From an uncultured Burkholderiaceae bacterium (GTDB lineage: Bacteria; Pseudomonadota; Gammaproteobacteria; Burkholderiales; Burkholderiaceae), in NCBI GenBank assembly GCA_937871985.1, contig CALMPB010000120.1:1-29348 (forward strand): DNA of 29,348 bases, in the 5' to 3' direction. The stretch's first letter is position 1, and the number at the start of each line of letters is the position of its first letter. The notes beneath the pieces are model-generated. The model saw nothing but the letters and a program-made list of their open reading frames with translations, was not told where the DNA came from and made no database searches. The position numbers and the translations under genes were made by a program. Below, piece after piece: positions 21,376 through 29,348 of the stretch.

Positions 21376-22182
21376 CTAGCCGGGCTGGCGGCCCGCAATG
21401 CAAGCCAGTTCGCCCGCCGCCTGCTTGACGGCCGCCTGTACTTTTTCCGCAAACGCCTCGTCGCGGCTGAACATGTGATCGGCGCCCACCACGCTCAGGG
21501 CGGCCAGCGGCGCACCCGAGCGGCCAAGGACGGCAGCGGCGCAGGCATCGATGCCTGCTTCATAGCCGGAAAAGCTCCAGGCGCATCCCGCCTGGCGATC
21601 CTGTTCCAGAACGGCCTGCAATTGCGCCAGCGTGGCGGGGTTTTTATCGACATGCCGAACCAACTCGACGCCGCCGAACCGCGCCTGCAGATCTTCGGGC
21701 GGCAAAGCCGCCAGCATGGCTCGCCCCGGCGCCGTCAGGTAGGCGGGAACGCGGCTGCCGACACGGATGTTGCTGACCAGTCCCGACGCCGGCATTTCAC
21801 GCGCCACATAGACGATATCGTTGCCGTCCATCAGGACGAGGTAGGCCGACAGGCCCAGCTCGAAGCACAGGCGTTCCAGAAAGCGGCGGCCGGTTTCCAC
21901 CAGGTCGCAAGCCCCCAGGCCCGCGGAGGCCATGGTCAGGAAGCCCAGTCCGATTCGATGGCCGCCTTGCGGCAGCCGTTCTATGACGCCCTCGTGTTCG
22001 AGCGTTGCCAGCAAGCGCATGACGGTGACGCGGTTGACGTCGATCAGCCGCCCCACCTCCGAAAGATTGGCGGTGCTGCCGCCTTCGGCGATATAGCGCA
22101 AAAGCCGCAAGCCGCGCACCACGGGCGAAACCAGTTGGGCGGAGGACTCGGTGGCGGATTCTGCGGAGGACGGTTCAGTCAT
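21376..22182 (-). CDS. IclR-family transcriptional regulator (third, distinct type)
   Basis: A 268-residue regulator with the winged helix-turn-helix at about residues 20-78 (SEVGRLIDVNRVTVMRLLATLE) and an effector domain with GSRVPAYLTAPGRAMLA and a C-terminal AALSVVGADHMF. It is only distantly related to the other two IclR proteins in this window. The start at 22182 leaves 18 residues before the DNA-binding domain, the usual length; the longer open frame upstream begins in non-conserved sequence. No strong Shine-Dalgarno is seen. It lies downstream of the flavin monooxygenase on the same strand, separated by 167 bases, and is convergent with the previous regulator (41 bases between stops). 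Likely target: the monooxygenase promoter at about 23540-23573. Confidence 0.88.
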   Translation of the reverse strand: MTEPSSAESATESSAQLVSPVVRGLRLLRYIAEGGSTANLSEVGRLIDVNRVTVMRLLATLEHEGVIERLPQGGHRIGLGFLTMASAGLGACDLVETGRRFLERLCFELGLSAYLVLMDGNDIVYVAREMPASGLVSNIRVGSRVPAYLTAPGRAMLAALPPEDLQARFGGVELVRHVDKNPATLAQLQAVLEQDRQAGCAWSFSGYEAGIDACAAAVLGRSGAPLAALSVVGADHMFSRDEAFAEKVQAAVKQAAGELACIAGRQPG

Positions 22183-22349
22183 GGGTATCTGAGGGCGACA
22201 ACGGTTATGGGCGCCGCGGATCGGAGTGATCGGGCCGGCGCCATGCATGATAGCCTCAAACGGGGCCCGGCTTCCAGTCGGCGCTTTTCCGGCTCGACGT
22301 GAAAAGCTTTGGCGCAGCCCGGCCAGCGGCATGGACGGGCGGCTCGGGG
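22183..22349. other. Intergenic spacer between monooxygenase and third IclR gene
   Basis: A 167-base GC-rich gap. I see no clear promoter, hairpin with T run, or gene in it. An open frame continuing the IclR gene upstream into this spacer has no ribosome-binding site that would justify a longer protein. Confidence 0.5.
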
Positions 22350-23483
22350 CTATTGAGCCAGGGGTACGTTCCAGGCGTCGTATTCGTAAACCCAGTCGCC
22401 GTTATTGCCGTCCTTGAGCCAGGCATTGCCGCGCGATCCGATTTGGATGCGGCTGGCGCGATCGAACCGGGCGTCCTGGTAGGCCTTGAAGGCGGAGGTC
22501 TGGTCGGCCAGCCGGGGGTCGGCCAGGCAGCGGGCCAGAACCACGGCGTCTTCAACGGCCTGGCCCGCGCCCTGGGCCATGAAGGGCATCATGGGGTGGC
22601 AGGCGTCGCCCAGCAGCACCATGCGGCCTTTGTGCCAGGTGGGCAGCGGGTCGCGGATGTACAGCGCGGATTTCAGGACGGAGTCGCAGGCATCGAGCAG
22701 CGCGCGCGCCTCAGGGTGGAAATCTTTGTAGATGTCGCGCAGTTCGCTGACTTCGCCCGGAGCGGTCCAGGATTCGAGCTCCCAGCCTTCTTGAGGGGTA
22801 GTAGCGAAAATGAAGAGGTCTTTGCCGAGGTTGAGGGGGAAGCTGACGATCTGGACGTCGGGGTTGGGACCCCACCACTTGGTGAAGTTGTCCAGATTGG
22901 GCTGGCCGGCCAGTTTTTCGACGGGCACCACGGCCCGGTAGGCGACGACGCCGGTGAACTGTGGCTGCTCTTTGCCGAGCATGGCGGTGCGCACCATGGA
23001 ATGGATGCCATCGGCGCCGACGAGGACGTCGACCTTTTCCTGGCTGCCGTCTTCGAAGTGCACGGTGACGCCGTCGCCCTGGTCTTCGACCTGGATGGTG
23101 CGTTTGCCGAGCCGGATGAATTCGGCGGGCACGGCGGCTTCGAGGGCGGTCATGAGGTCGGCGCGGTGCATGGTGAGCTGGGGAGCGCCGTAGCGTCTTT
23201 CGGCGGCGGCGGAGAGTTCGAGGCGGGAGGTTTCTTCGCCGGTGAAGCCGTCGCGGCTGATGCGGTAGCCGGGGCGGGCGGCGGTTTGACGCAGGGCTTC
23301 GCCGACGCCGAGGCCGTCGAGGGCGCGTACGGCGTTGGGGGTGAGGTTGATGTCGGCACCGACGCGGGCGAATTGTTTGGCTTGTTCGAAGACAAGGACT
23401 TGGCGGCCAAGTTTGCGCAAGGCGATGGCGGCGGCCAGGCCGCCGATGCCGGCGCCGGATATGCCGATGGTTTTCTCTTTCAT
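22350..23483 (-). CDS. FAD-dependent aromatic-ring monooxygenase (salicylate / 6-hydroxynicotinate hydroxylase-like)
   Basis: A 377-residue single-component flavoprotein hydroxylase that uses NAD(P)H, FAD and O2. It has the FAD fingerprint GAGIGG (10-15), the DG motif LVGADGIHS, and GDACHPMMPFMAQGA, the second FAD motif. Much of the chain, down to the C-terminal DWVYEYDAWN, resembles 6-hydroxynicotinate 3-monooxygenase (NicC) as I remember it, and salicylate hydroxylases. N46 stands where NicC has a catalytic His47 (memory-based alignment), so the substrate probably differs. The start at 23483 has GGAGG seven bases upstream. A promoter with an overlapping palindrome lies at 23539-23573. The product could be a catechol or hydroquinone for the extradiol dioxygenase 17 kb away (inference). 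Confidence 0.88.
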   Translation of the reverse strand: MKEKTIGISGAGIGGLAAAIALRKLGRQVLVFEQAKQFARVGADINLTPNAVRALDGLGVGEALRQTAARPGYRISRDGFTGEETSRLELSAAAERRYGAPQLTMHRADLMTALEAAVPAEFIRLGKRTIQVEDQGDGVTVHFEDGSQEKVDVLVGADGIHSMVRTAMLGKEQPQFTGVVAYRAVVPVEKLAGQPNLDNFTKWWGPNPDVQIVSFPLNLGKDLFIFATTPQEGWELESWTAPGEVSELRDIYKDFHPEARALLDACDSVLKSALYIRDPLPTWHKGRMVLLGDACHPMMPFMAQGAGQAVEDAVVLARCLADPRLADQTSAFKAYQDARFDRASRIQIGSRGNAWLKDGNNGDWVYEYDAWNVPLAQ

Positions 23484-23538
23484 GCTGTTGCCTCCGTGGC
23501 CTGATTTGATGGAAGTTTAGTTCATTTTTGAACGTTAT

Positions 23539-23573
23539 GTTAATAATTTAACTTATAGGGGTTATGGCGTCAA
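23539..23573 (-). promoter_or_regulatory. Candidate monooxygenase promoter with overlapping operator
   Basis: On the minus strand TTGACG (23573-23568) and TTAAAT (23551-23546) are 16 bases apart, five and about four matches to consensus. The 14-base dyad GTTAA-TAAT-TTAAC (23539-23552) covers the -10 box exactly, the place where a repressor would act. The leader to the ATG at 23483 would be about 55 bases. Confidence 0.45.
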
Positions 23574-23661
23574 TGGTTTTTTTTGCGGTTGGGACGGCTT
23601 CTTGAACAAGAAGTGCTCTCGAGAGTGGAAAGCGGTGCAGCGCATTTGCGGTTCTTGGGAC

Positions 23662-23822
23662 GGGGAGCGGGGCCGGGCAGGTTGGCGCCCTCCTCGGTGC
23701 CGGTTCGGCGCCCTGCGCGCCGAACATCGCTTCGTCCCGCTCTTCCGCGCCTTCGCGCTCCATTCGCGGGCGCCTCGCTCAGCCCCGAAAGTCGGGCGCC
23801 AACCTGCCCGGCCCCGTTCCCC
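23662..23822. repeat. 29-base inverted repeat with one mismatch, 103-base centre
   Basis: The arm 23662-23690 (starts GGGGAGCGGGGCC, ends GGCGCCC) matches the reverse complement of 23794-23822 with a single difference. The centre contains a further hairpin, GTTCGGCG-CCCTGCG-CGCCGAAC (about 23702-23724). The whole 161-base unit resembles a dispersed intergenic repeat or a miniature element without coding capacity. No target-site duplication was identified. Confidence 0.7.
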
Positions 23823-23950
23823 TGCGCTGGAGATGGGTGGATCGATGCTGATTGCCAATGGGTTGCGTACTTAGGCTCGTTAGTCGAGGTAGTGCGGCCG
23901 CGTTGCTTGGTCAACGGCTGTTGGATGACGCGTCGCTGCGCCTGGCGCCA

Positions 23951-23975
23951 GCAGGCCCCCTGCGGGCCTGCTTTT
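23951..23975 (+). terminator. Hairpin with T run on the plus strand
   Basis: GCAGGCCC (23951-23958) pairs with GGGCCTGC (23964-23971) around five bases, followed by TTTT. It points to plus-strand transcription, although no plus-strand gene lies upstream within this gap. On the purF strand no T run follows. It may be part of a repeated element instead. Confidence 0.4.
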
Positions 23976-24004
23976 GCCTACGGCTTGCTCTGGGGGGGGA
24001 TGAA

Positions 24005-24040
24005 GCGGCTTGAGCGGCTTGAGCGGCTTGAGCGGCTTGC
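24005..24040. repeat. 9-base tandem repeat (GCGGCTTGA), about four copies
   Basis: Three exact copies at 24005-24031 and a fourth matching eight of nine bases at 24032-24040, 17 bases past the purF stop codon. Such a short repeat can vary in copy number by slippage. Confidence 0.85.
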
Positions 24041-24056
24041 GCCGCCCTGCCCTGGA

Positions 24057-25544
<1,488 letters not shown>

Positions 25545-25565
25545 TCTATTTTCCTGTTAAAGCAA

Positions 25566-26054
25566 TCAGTACGGCAACCAGGATGCCAGGGACGGCGGCA
25601 GCAGTTGCTTTATCTGCTGCACTCCCTTGACGGCGGCGGGCGACAGGCGGGCGTCGCTCCACCAGGGCTCCCTGGGTAATTCGGTATAGCCGGCCAGGGC
25701 CACGAGAACCAATACGATCAACAGGCCCCGCAGCAGACCGAACAGCGCGCCCAGGCCGTGATCGGCCGGCGTCAGCCCGGTTTTCTGGATAAGGGTTCCC
25801 AAGGTGATATTGACCAGCCCGACCAACAGCAGCACCACAATGAATACCGCCGCATAAGCGGCGGCAGTACGAAGCAGACCGTTTTCAATATAGGCGGTAA
25901 GCCAGACGGAGACTCTTGGCGCCCACCATATGGCGGCCACGAAGGCCGCCATATAGGCGACAAGAGACAAAAGCTCTTTGACCAGCCCGCGCAGCAAGCC
26001 CAGGAATGCCGACACCCCCAGAATGGCCAGCACGATGTAGTCGAAGCTGGTCAC
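25566..26054 (-). CDS. cvpA: CvpA family inner-membrane protein
   Basis: A 162-residue membrane protein with about four hydrophobic segments (near residues 4-20, 27-45, 62-84 and 103-122) and the family opening FDYIVLAILGVSAFLGLLRG. CvpA was first linked to colicin V production and is now associated with envelope stress tolerance; its molecular action is unclear. Its start overlaps the stop codon of the SPOR gene (ATGA, 26051-26054), and purF follows after 21 bases, so all three are one operon. Confidence 0.93.
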   Translation of the reverse strand: MTSFDYIVLAILGVSAFLGLLRGLVKELLSLVAYMAAFVAAIWWAPRVSVWLTAYIENGLLRTAAAYAAVFIVVLLLVGLVNITLGTLIQKTGLTPADHGLGALFGLLRGLLIVLVLVALAGYTELPREPWWSDARLSPAAVKGVQQIKQLLPPSLASWLPY

Positions 26055-26875
26055 TTGCTGGAAATGAACCCGTTTTCATAGCCCAGGGCGCGCAAGCGTG
26101 TTTGAGCCGCCTGGGCGGCATCGCGCGTGGGGAATGGGCCGACCCGCAGGCGATAGGTTTGCTTGCCGCCCGAAGAGGCGGTTTCGACATAGGCGTTGGT
26201 AACGCCGGCCGCCAGCAGTTTTTCGCGGCGGGCCTGCGCGTCTTTGTCGCTGGTATAGGCGGCGACCTGCAACACGAAATTGCCGTGGGCCGTGCTGGCC
26301 GAGTTCGAGTTCGAAGCGGCCTTGGCGGGTTTGCGCCCTTCGAGCAAGGCAATGGCCACCGAACCGTCGTCGGTGCGCTCGGTTTTGCGAGGCTCTTTGC
26401 GTTCGGCTTCCTTGCGTTCGGGTTCTTTGTGCTCGGCCGTGTTTTTCGGCCGGGCGGCCTCGGGCGGCGCGGCCGGCTTGGTGCGCGGCGGCTCGGCCTC
26501 GGGCTGAGGCATGCTGAGCGCGGGAGCTTCCGGAGCGGTGTTGGCGGGCGCCTCGGGTTCGGGCGTGGGAAGTTCGGAGTCGCCAGTGGCCGGGGCCCCG
26601 GTTGAAGCGGAATTGTCGGGGGCGGCCGCCACACCCGGCGCGGGCACGGGAGGCACGGCGGGAACCACGACCGGCGTGGGCTGGTTTTCGGGCTGCGACG
26701 TATTGACGAGCATGGGCACGATAATGACCGCGGCAACGACGAGAACCAGAGCGCCGATAAGCCGGCGGCGCGCTCGGCTGCGCATGTCTTCGGCTTGCGC
26801 CTCGCTGGACGTGCGTGCGCGTGCGCGCGATTGACCAGCCCCGTTTGCGGACTCTTTACGAGAAAATAACCCCAT
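26051..26875 (-). CDS. SPOR-domain cell-division protein (DedD-like)
   Basis: A 274-residue bitopic inner-membrane protein. A short Arg-rich cytoplasmic N-terminus is followed by one transmembrane helix (about 39-57), a long Pro/Ala/Glu-rich periplasmic linker (about 60-195, with a charged ERKEAERKEPRKTERT stretch), and a C-terminal SPOR domain (198-274, starting GNFVLQVAAY and ending with GYENGFISSK). SPOR domains bind septal peptidoglycan that has lost its stem peptides, so the protein should sit at the division site. Gene order folC-SPOR-cvpA-purF matches dedD in many proteobacteria. AAGGG precedes the ATG by eight bases. Confidence 0.9.
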   Translation of the reverse strand: MGLFSRKESANGAGQSRARARTSSEAQAEDMRSRARRRLIGALVLVVAAVIIVPMLVNTSQPENQPTPVVVPAVPPVPAPGVAAAPDNSASTGAPATGDSELPTPEPEAPANTAPEAPALSMPQPEAEPPRTKPAAPPEAARPKNTAEHKEPERKEAERKEPRKTERTDDGSVAIALLEGRKPAKAASNSNSASTAHGNFVLQVAAYTSDKDAQARREKLLAAGVTNAYVETASSGGKQTYRLRVGPFPTRDAAQAAQTRLRALGYENGFISSK

Positions 26876-26929
26876 GCGGTAACCCTTGCTTGCCTGAAGG
26901 ACGGCCGAAGCCGTCTTGAGAAAGATCCA

Positions 26930-28231
26930 TCAGTCTTTGCGCCCGATTTCCTTCAAAACGGGACCCACCGTGGAAAACGAGCCGAATACGAGAATTCTAT
27001 CATTGTCGGACGCGTCTTTTCGCGCTTCGGTAAAGGCTTGAACCGGATTCTCAAAACTTGCAACAGTTATGGGGTCTTTGCCCTGCGGCGGGAGCAGGCT
27101 GCGGACGATCTCGGCCAGAGCCTCGCCGCTCAGGCCGCGCGGCCCTTGAGTGCCCGCGCAATACCAATGATCGACCCGGGTAAGCAGCTTGGACACCACG
27201 CCCTTGACGTCCTTGTCGCCAAGCATGCCCAGCACCGCATAGGTGTAAGGATAAAACCCCATGCCGTCCAGGTTTTGCGCCAGAGCGGCGCTGGCATGCG
27301 GGTTGTGCGCGACATCGAGCACCAATGCCGGCTGGCCGGGCACTATCTGCAAGCGACCCGGCAGCGTCACATGGGACAGGCCGATACGGATGGCCTGCTG
27401 GGGCACGACGAGGCGGTCTTCCAGCGCTTCCAGCGCTGCGAGCACTGCGCTGGCGTTGAGCAATTGGTTGGCGCCCCTGAGCGCCGGATACGCCAGTCCG
27501 GCCCGGCGCCGGTTGCGCCCTCCGTAGCCCCATTGCTGGCGGTCGCCGGAACAATTGAAATCCTTGCCGGACAGCCATAAATCGGCGCCGATTTCGTAGG
27601 CGTAGTCGATCAGGGTTTGAGGCGGCAGCGGATCGGCGCATATGGCCGGACGTCCCGGCCGATAGATGTGCGCTTTTTCAAAAGCGATTTTTTCGCGGGT
27701 ATCGCCCAGCCATTCGGCGTGGTCGATATCGATGCTGGTTATCACCGAGCAATCGGCATCGACGATGTTGACGGCGTCCAGCCTGCCGCCCAACCCCACT
27801 TCCAGAACGGCAACGTCCACCTTTTGCTGCTCGAACAAACGCAGCGCCGCCAAGGTGGAAAACTCGAAATAGCTGAGCGAAACGTCGCCGCGCGCCTGGT
27901 CGATGGCATGGAATTGCTCGACGATCTGCGCATCGCCGGCGATTTCGCCATTGAGGCGGATGCGCTCGTTGTAGTCGATGAGATGCGGCGATGTGTACAT
28001 GCCTACGCGATAGCCCGCCGCCAGCAGGATGGCCTCAAGCATGGCGCAGGTCGACCCCTTGCCGTTGGTGCCGCCGACCGTGATGGTGATGAAGGGGAAT
28101 GTCAGGCCCAGGTTTCCGGCAACGGTCCGTGTTCGATCCAGCCCCAGGTCTATGGCCTTGGGATGCAGGGTTTCAAGATGGCTCAGCCACTGATCCAGGC
28201 TGGAGGATTGATCGAGTTTTGAAAGAGGCAT
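26930..28231 (-). CDS. folC: Bifunctional folylpolyglutamate synthase/dihydrofolate synthase FolC
   Basis: FolC adds glutamate to dihydropteroate and folates with ATP. The 433-residue protein has the Mur-ligase P-loop GGTNGKGST (53-61), SPHLIDYNERIRLNG for folate binding, and LDVAHNPHA in the C-terminal domain. The start at 28231 matches the family N-terminus (SSLDQWLSHLE soon after Met); the four-codon longer TTG form is unlikely. No Shine-Dalgarno is visible, and a terminator-like hairpin with six T residues ends only ten bases before the ATG. The SPOR gene follows after 54 bases. accD, which often precedes folC in proteobacteria, is absent here. Confidence 0.95.
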   Translation of the reverse strand: MPLSKLDQSSSLDQWLSHLETLHPKAIDLGLDRTRTVAGNLGLTFPFITITVGGTNGKGSTCAMLEAILLAAGYRVGMYTSPHLIDYNERIRLNGEIAGDAQIVEQFHAIDQARGDVSLSYFEFSTLAALRLFEQQKVDVAVLEVGLGGRLDAVNIVDADCSVITSIDIDHAEWLGDTREKIAFEKAHIYRPGRPAICADPLPPQTLIDYAYEIGADLWLSGKDFNCSGDRQQWGYGGRNRRRAGLAYPALRGANQLLNASAVLAALEALEDRLVVPQQAIRIGLSHVTLPGRLQIVPGQPALVLDVAHNPHASAALAQNLDGMGFYPYTYAVLGMLGDKDVKGVVSKLLTRVDHWYCAGTQGPRGLSGEALAEIVRSLLPPQGKDPITVASFENPVQAFTEARKDASDNDRILVFGSFSTVGPVLKEIGRKD

Positions 28232-28241
28232 AGTAAGCTGC

Positions 28242-28272
28242 AAAAAAGCGCGGCTTCAAGAACACGCCGCGC
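28242..28272 (-). terminator. Terminator-like hairpin directly before folC
   Basis: On the minus strand GCGCGGC (28272-28266) pairs with GCCGCGC (28254-28248) across an 11-base loop and is followed by six T residues (28247-28242). The folC ATG begins ten bases later. It looks like an intrinsic terminator, which would leave no room for a promoter before folC, or like an attenuator in the folC leader. Confidence 0.6.
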
Positions 28273-28374
28273 AGGCTTCGGAGGAAACGAGCCAGGCCGC
28301 CGCCAACCGAATGGGAGAATCGGCCGGCGCGTTTCATGCTCCGGCTTCCGGGCGTTATTTTAGACCCTATCACA

Positions 28375-28408
28375 CCCCAAGCCGCCAGACACCGCTGGCG
28401 GCTTGGGG
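28375..28408. terminator. Perfect 14-bp hairpin in the folC-lpd gap
   Basis: CCCCAAGCCGCCAG (28375-28388) pairs with CTGGCGGCTTGGGG (28395-28408) around a six-base loop. The stem is very stable, but neither strand has a proper T run after it, so it may be a processing or stability structure instead of a true terminator. Confidence 0.5.
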
Positions 28409-28477
28409 TTATTCGCCCGCTCGAGCTTTCAGGCAATGCCTGGCGCCGCGCAAAAAACAAGGCATTGCGCAGAAACA

Positions 28478-28513
28478 GGCCGGGCAGCAATCTGGGGGAT
28501 CTGCTGCCCGGCC
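28478..28513 (-). terminator. Candidate terminator of the lpd transcript
   Basis: GGCCGGGCAGCA (28478-28489) pairs perfectly with TGCTGCCCGGCC (28502-28513) with a 12-base loop, 20 bases past the lpd stop codon. On the minus strand TGTTTCT follows, a weak T run. Confidence 0.6.
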
Positions 28514-28533
28514 GCGCGTGAGGCAAAAGGAGG

Positions 28534-29348
28534 CTACGACGATTTGCGCCGCGCGGGGGGAATGTCGGTGCAACTGCCTTCGGCGACCTCGGCCGCCATG
28601 CCCACCGATTCGCCCAGGGTGGGATGCGGATGGATGGTCTTGCCGATATCCACCGCATCGGCGCCCATTTCGATGGCCAGCGCGACTTCGCTGATGAGGT
28701 CGCCCGCATGGGTGCCGACGATGCCGCCGCCGACGATGCGATGGGTTTCAGCGTCGAACAGCAGCTTGGTGAAGCCTTCGTCCCGGCCGTTGGCAATGGC
28801 CCGGCCCGAAGCCGCCCACGGGAACAGCCCTTTCTCGACGGCAATGCCCTCTTTCTTGGCTTCGTCTTCGGTCAGGCCCACCCACGCGACTTCCGGATCG
28901 GTGTATGCGACCGAGGGAATGACGCGCGCATCGAAATAGCTTTTCTGGCCGGCGATGACTTCGGCGGCCACGTGGGCTTCGTGCACGGCCTTGTGCGCCA
29001 GCATGGGCTGGCCGACGATATCGCCGATGGCGAAGATATGCGGCACATTGGTGCGCATCTGCTTGTCGACGGCAATGAAGCCGCGGTCGCTTACGGCCAC
29101 TCCCGCTTTCTCGGCGGCCAGCTTCTTGCCGTTGGGGCTGCGGCCCACGGCCTGCAGAACCAGGTCGTAGCGCTGCGCTTCCTTGGGCGCGTTCTGGCCT
29201 TCGAAGCTGACCCAGATGCCGTCGTCGCGCGCTTCGGCGCCCACCGTCTTGGTATCGAGCATGATGTGGTCGAAACGGCGCGCATTCATTTTTTGCCAGA
29301 CCTTGACCAGGTCGCGGTCGGCGCCCTGCATCAGGCCGTCGAGCATTT
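28534..29348 (-). CDS. lpdA: Dihydrolipoamide dehydrogenase (E3), 3' part only
   Basis: E3 reoxidises the lipoyl groups of pyruvate or 2-oxoglutarate dehydrogenase and passes electrons to NAD. About 270 C-terminal residues are visible; the frame runs off the window end, so the FAD fingerprint and redox-active Cys pair are not seen. Visible motifs are LVLQAVGRSPN of the NAD domain end, HIFAIGDIVGQPMLAHKA (second FAD motif), and the interface domain with IPSVAYTDPEVAWVG and the active-site HPHPTLGE. A direct repeat of the pyruvate-dehydrogenase context cannot be checked here, so which complex it serves is unknown. Confidence 0.95.
   Translation of the reverse strand, partial: MLDGLMQGADRDLVKVWQKMNARRFDHIMLDTKTVGAEARDDGIWVSFEGQNAPKEAQRYDLVLQAVGRSPNGKKLAAEKAGVAVSDRGFIAVDKQMRTNVPHIFAIGDIVGQPMLAHKAVHEAHVAAEVIAGQKSYFDARVIPSVAYTDPEVAWVGLTEDEAKKEGIAVEKGLFPWAASGRAIANGRDEGFTKLLFDAETHRIVGGGIVGTHAGDLISEVALAIEMGADAVDIGKTIHPHPTLGESVGMAAEVAEGSCTDIPPARRKSS

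Larger units (their letters stand above)
23484..24056. other. Non-coding stretch with repeats between monooxygenase and purF
   Basis: This 573-base region has no supported gene. Its right end relative to the monooxygenase (23484-23590) is AT-rich and carries the promoter listed above. The rest is GC-rich and holds a large inverted repeat, a hairpin and a tandem repeat, each listed separately. Short open frames crossing it are rich in Arg, Pro and Ser, lack ribosome-binding sites and look like shadows of GC-rich repeat DNA. purF ends at its far edge, so a purF terminator would be expected here; none with a good T run on that strand was found. Confidence 0.65.
28232..28533. other. Hairpin-rich gap between folC and lpd
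   Basis: 302 bases without a gene. It contains three strong hairpins (listed separately) and the odd palindrome CAGGCA-A-TGCCTG (about 28431-28443), plus GCGCAA/TTGCGC flanking an A-rich loop (about 28448-28470). Both flanking genes run on the minus strand, so this gap must hold the end of the lpd transcript and any promoter of the folC operon. TAAAAT on the minus strand near 28356-28361 could be a -10 box, but no matching -35 box is clear. Confidence 0.6.

Noticed and set aside
23662..24040. CRISPR-like or IS-like structure
   Set aside because: There are no regularly spaced repeats with unique spacers, and no transposase remnant or target duplication could be found.

Overview
The window is typical high-GC proteobacterial chromosome, about 60% GC by eye. 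Gene content points to a betaproteobacterium of the order Burkholderiales, most likely family Alcaligenaceae (Bordetella/Achromobacter/Pusillimonas-like). The pointers are a glnD-dsbB pair, an Omp32-type trimeric porin with a C-terminal Phe, a folC-SPOR-cvpA-purF block, and a catabolic region rich in IclR regulators. Genus is inference. No rRNA, tRNA, CRISPR array, transposase or integrase was seen.

Layout: (1) 1-3084, plus strand, core genes: glnD (5' end cut off by the window) and dsbB. (2) 3085-4915: a 532-base AT-rich leader, a porin with a strong Shine-Dalgarno, and its terminator. (3) 4975-17963, minus strand: thirteen same-direction genes. Read in transcription order they are an ABC importer (ATPase, periplasmic binding protein, permease), an SDR, a cupin, an alpha/beta hydrolase, an IclR regulator, a second SDR, a ThDP enzyme, an L-aspartate-dehydrogenase-like protein and an aldehyde dehydrogenase. 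A terminator-like hairpin follows, then an MFS transporter and a type I extradiol dioxygenase. Most neighbours overlap by 4-8 bases or sit within 20 bases of each other. (4) 17964-18409: a divergent control region with several palindromes. (5) 18410-21334, plus strand: two small unrecognised genes, a Rieske oxygenase alpha subunit, a RidA-family protein, a terminator, and an IclR regulator that is a close paralogue of the one in the minus-strand operon. (6) 21376-23483, minus strand: a third, unrelated IclR regulator and an FAD aromatic-ring monooxygenase. (7) 23484-24056: a non-coding stretch with a 29-base inverted repeat, a hairpin and a 9-base tandem repeat. (8) 24057-29348, minus strand, core genes: purF, cvpA, a SPOR-domain protein, folC and the 3' part of lpd (E3), with several hairpins between folC and lpd.

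The core blocks at both ends frame an accessory catabolic island of about 20 kb. Its centre is a divergent pair of operons that look like one pathway: import by an NMT1/THI5-like ABC system, oxygenation by a Rieske enzyme, hydrolysis, C-C bond chemistry by a ThDP enzyme, oxidation of an aldehyde, and release or handling of nitrogen by an aspartate-dehydrogenase-like protein. The substrate cannot be read from the sequence. Three proteins of this pathway lack a residue that defines catalysis or metal binding in their families: one SDR (Tyr and Lys replaced), the cupin (one His replaced) and the RidA protein (Arg replaced). No electron-transfer partner for the Rieske enzyme is present. This module is the best candidate in the window for an undescribed system.
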